In this document: positions 62,414 through 64,000 of the stretch, piece after piece
Layout of the letters: the number at the start of each line of letters is the position of its first letter
Numbering within the stretch: the first letter of the stretch is position 1
Virus record (IMG/VR): IMGVR_UViG_3300031857_000133
Coordinates: 1-64,000 of that record
Reading direction: 5' to 3' (one strand)
DNA length: 64,000 bases
Origin: a virus
Translations under genes and position numbers: made by a program
Notes under the pieces: model-generated
What the model saw: the letters and a program-made list of their open reading frames with translations, nothing else
What the model was told of the DNA's origin: nothing
Database searches by the model: none

Positions 62414-64000
62414 TGGCAATTCCTACAATCACCACGCCAACGCCTGAGAAAAGTAATTTAGAAAAAGTATTAGTTAATGTTTCTAAAGATTTCGCTGCCA
62501 TAAGAAAAAGTTTTGCTAGACTTAATTTTGGAAAAAAACAAGAGACAGCGATTCGTTCATCACAACAATCTGATGTAAGGCGAACTGCGTATAAAGAAAA
62601 ATTCTCGAAAGTTGTTAAAACCGAAAACATTGATGACGGAAAACGAAATTTAAAAGATACAACAAAAAGTTTTTTTGATTCGTTAAGTTCAATCGGTGGA
62701 GTTTTAGGCACAGCGTTCGCTTACTTAGGTGTTGCAGGTATCGTAAAGATGTTACTTTCAGCAACAGGCACAGGCAAGTATGTGTCTGGATTTGTTACGA
62801 ATATTTTCACATCGATTACAGATTTAATTAAAAAAACTGCCAACTTCTTACTCTCAATATTTCAAGATTCACAAGTTCGTGCGGCATTCGTAAAAGCATT
62901 CTCATCGCTTTTTTCGTTTCTAGGTAGTTTACTTTATGCCAGTTTCTCTCTCATAAAAACTCTGCTCACCGACAACGAAGTTATACAAACTTTAGGTAGA
63001 ATTGTCAAATCGATTTTCACAGTCATTTTTGATGGCATTATTATACTAACTGAAATAATTAAAGACTTGTTCAACCAAAACGGTGCAGCGATTAAAGATG
63101 GTGTAGTACAATTCCTAACTGAAATACTACGAACGCTTACCGTTGCATTTGAAGTTGCGAAAGATGTTTTCACAACAGCGGTAAACAATCCAGAGTTCAT
63201 CGATTCGATGAAGAATGTCTTCAAAAATTTTTGGTATTTGATTGTAGAGGCATTTAAACAAGATTACAAAACAGCATCTGGAGAAACCACAAATATTTGG
63301 TTCGAAATAGGTGAGATCATAGGAAAAATGGCATTATTTTATGGTGCCCTTTTGTCCGCAAAAGTATTATTGATGAAGGCCGTTCGTGTTCTAAGTATGG
63401 CTAAATTTGATTTCTCAAAAGAGTGTGATTGTGGTATGGTAGGTCCTGACGATTTGGATAGAGATAAGAAAAAGCCAACTGGTAAAGGAAGAAAACCGTC
63501 AACGAAAAAAGGATCAGTTGGTGACAGATTAGGAAAATTTGGAAGTGACGTTGCAGAAGGTGCAAAAAATCTTTGGGGTAAAGTCAGTTCTTTTGGTGAG
63601 AACATTTACAACAAAGCCAAAGGCTTAGGTAAAGCAATCTATGGATATCTTGAAAATCGTATAAAGAGTTCTGCTCGTTATTTTCGTGCCATATTTGGCA
63701 ATCCATCTTTACGTAAAAAAGTTAATGGTATTATTTTGCAAAAACTTGGTCAAAAAGCCGCAGAGTATTTTGGCAAGTTAGCAACGAAAGCAACTGTAGC
63801 GGCCGCTGGAATCACAACTGGTGGTGTTATTACTGTATTGATGACTGCGTTAGCAGTGGCTGATACGGCGTTATTGCTCTACGCAATTTACGAACTTCTA
63901 TTTGTAACAACTGATGGTGAAAAAGAAGACGGTGGTTATTTTCCACAAATGGCAGCAGAGATAGAAAAATGGCTTAAAGAGAATCCAGAAACGACACCTC
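62413..64000 (+). CDS. Tape-measure-like protein, partial (cut by window edge)
   Basis: The frame starts at the ATG at 62413, overlapping the previous stop as TAATG, and stays open for at least 529 codons to the window end. The N-terminus (AIPTITTPTPEKSNLEKVLV) is followed by hydrophobic helices (GTAFAYLGVAGIVKMLLSAT, FSLIKTLLTDNEVIQTLGRI, GVVQFLTEILRTLTVAFEVA) similar in layout to the 810-residue protein. A CDCG at ~341 and a basic linker (KKKPTGKGRKPSTKKG) come before a Gly/Ala-rich membrane-like segment (AAAGITTGGVITVLMTALAV). It may be the main tape measure (gp29-like) or a hub partner. Confidence 0.8.
   Translation, partial: MAIPTITTPTPEKSNLEKVLVNVSKDFAAIRKSFARLNFGKKQETAIRSSQQSDVRRTAYKEKFSKVVKTENIDDGKRNLKDTTKSFFDSLSSIGGVLGTAFAYLGVAGIVKMLLSATGTGKYVSGFVTNIFTSITDLIKKTANFLLSIFQDSQVRAAFVKAFSSLFSFLGSLLYASFSLIKTLLTDNEVIQTLGRIVKSIFTVIFDGIIILTEIIKDLFNQNGAAIKDGVVQFLTEILRTLTVAFEVAKDVFTTAVNNPEFIDSMKNVFKNFWYLIVEAFKQDYKTASGETTNIWFEIGEIIGKMALFYGALLSAKVLLMKAVRVLSMAKFDFSKECDCGMVGPDDLDRDKKKPTGKGRKPSTKKGSVGDRLGKFGSDVAEGAKNLWGKVSSFGENIYNKAKGLGKAIYGYLENRIKSSARYFRAIFGNPSLRKKVNGIILQKLGQKAAEYFGKLATKATVAAAGITTGGVITVLMTALAVADTALLLYAIYELLFVTTDGEKEDGGYFPQMAAEIEKWLKENPETTP

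Overview
The window is late-gene sequence from a tailed phage with a contractile tail and a T4-like (T4-superfamily myovirus) gene set. It is A+T-rich, almost fully coding, and has no gene-free stretch longer than about 60 bases. I see no tRNA, integrase, transposase or host-type gene. The gene complement (gp13-gp21, gp4, gp5/gp5.4/gp6/gp7/gp8/gp25/gp26/gp27/gp48/gp53-like proteins, a DUF4815 protein, glycine-rich adhesin-like proteins and a giant heptad-repeat fibre) resembles aquatic T4-like phages such as cyanophages and pelagiphages. The host cannot be named from this window.

Layout: everything from 57241 down to 1 is on the minus strand; everything from 57276 to 64000 is on the plus strand. 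The two blocks diverge from a 34-bp junction. In the minus-strand direction of transcription the order is: baseplate cap, wedge and hub genes (57241-42978: gp48, gp53, gp27, gp5, two small genes, PAAR gp5.4, gp25, gp6, gp7-like, gp8-like); a DUF4815 structural giant and a small coiled-coil protein (42967-36510); a long tail-fibre/adhesin region (36508-11557); then neck, packaging, tail and head genes (11541-1: gp13, gp14, gp15, gp16, a Dps-like ferritin, gp17, gp18, gp19, gp20, prohead core proteins, gp21). The plus-strand block holds gp4, a conserved protein, a tail-tube-like protein, the gp26-like chaperone with a probable -1 frameshift extension, and two related tape-measure-like proteins. 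The first of these carries a GH24 lysozyme domain.

The adhesin region is built from reused parts: five genes with nine glycine-rich modules, a ~110-residue beta protein family, proteins with 'NNIVAGxITGNLL'-type repeats, a ~145-residue C-terminal beta domain seen three times, a ~90-residue beta module seen in at least five proteins, one fibrinogen-like domain, and a 1770-residue fibre with three arrays of a 7-residue repeat. A three-gene set is duplicated at 11557-13130 and 33398-35223.

Regulation: T4-type late promoter octamers (TATAAATA or CTAAATA) stand 20-48 bases before many minus-strand starts. In five other places an ATAAATA motif sits only 4-7 bases before the start codon, which would predict leaderless or nearly leaderless late mRNAs. 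Many adjacent genes overlap as TAATG or ATGA, suggesting translational coupling.

Points most worth a second look: a Dps-like ferritin with an almost intact ferroxidase centre between the two terminase genes; a TTTTTTC slippery site joining the gp26-like and gp51-like reading frames; a gp5-like hub protein without lysozyme while a lysozyme domain sits in the tape-measure-like protein; and the duplicated adhesin cassette. All functional calls rest on reading translated sequence and recalled family features; no database search was run.
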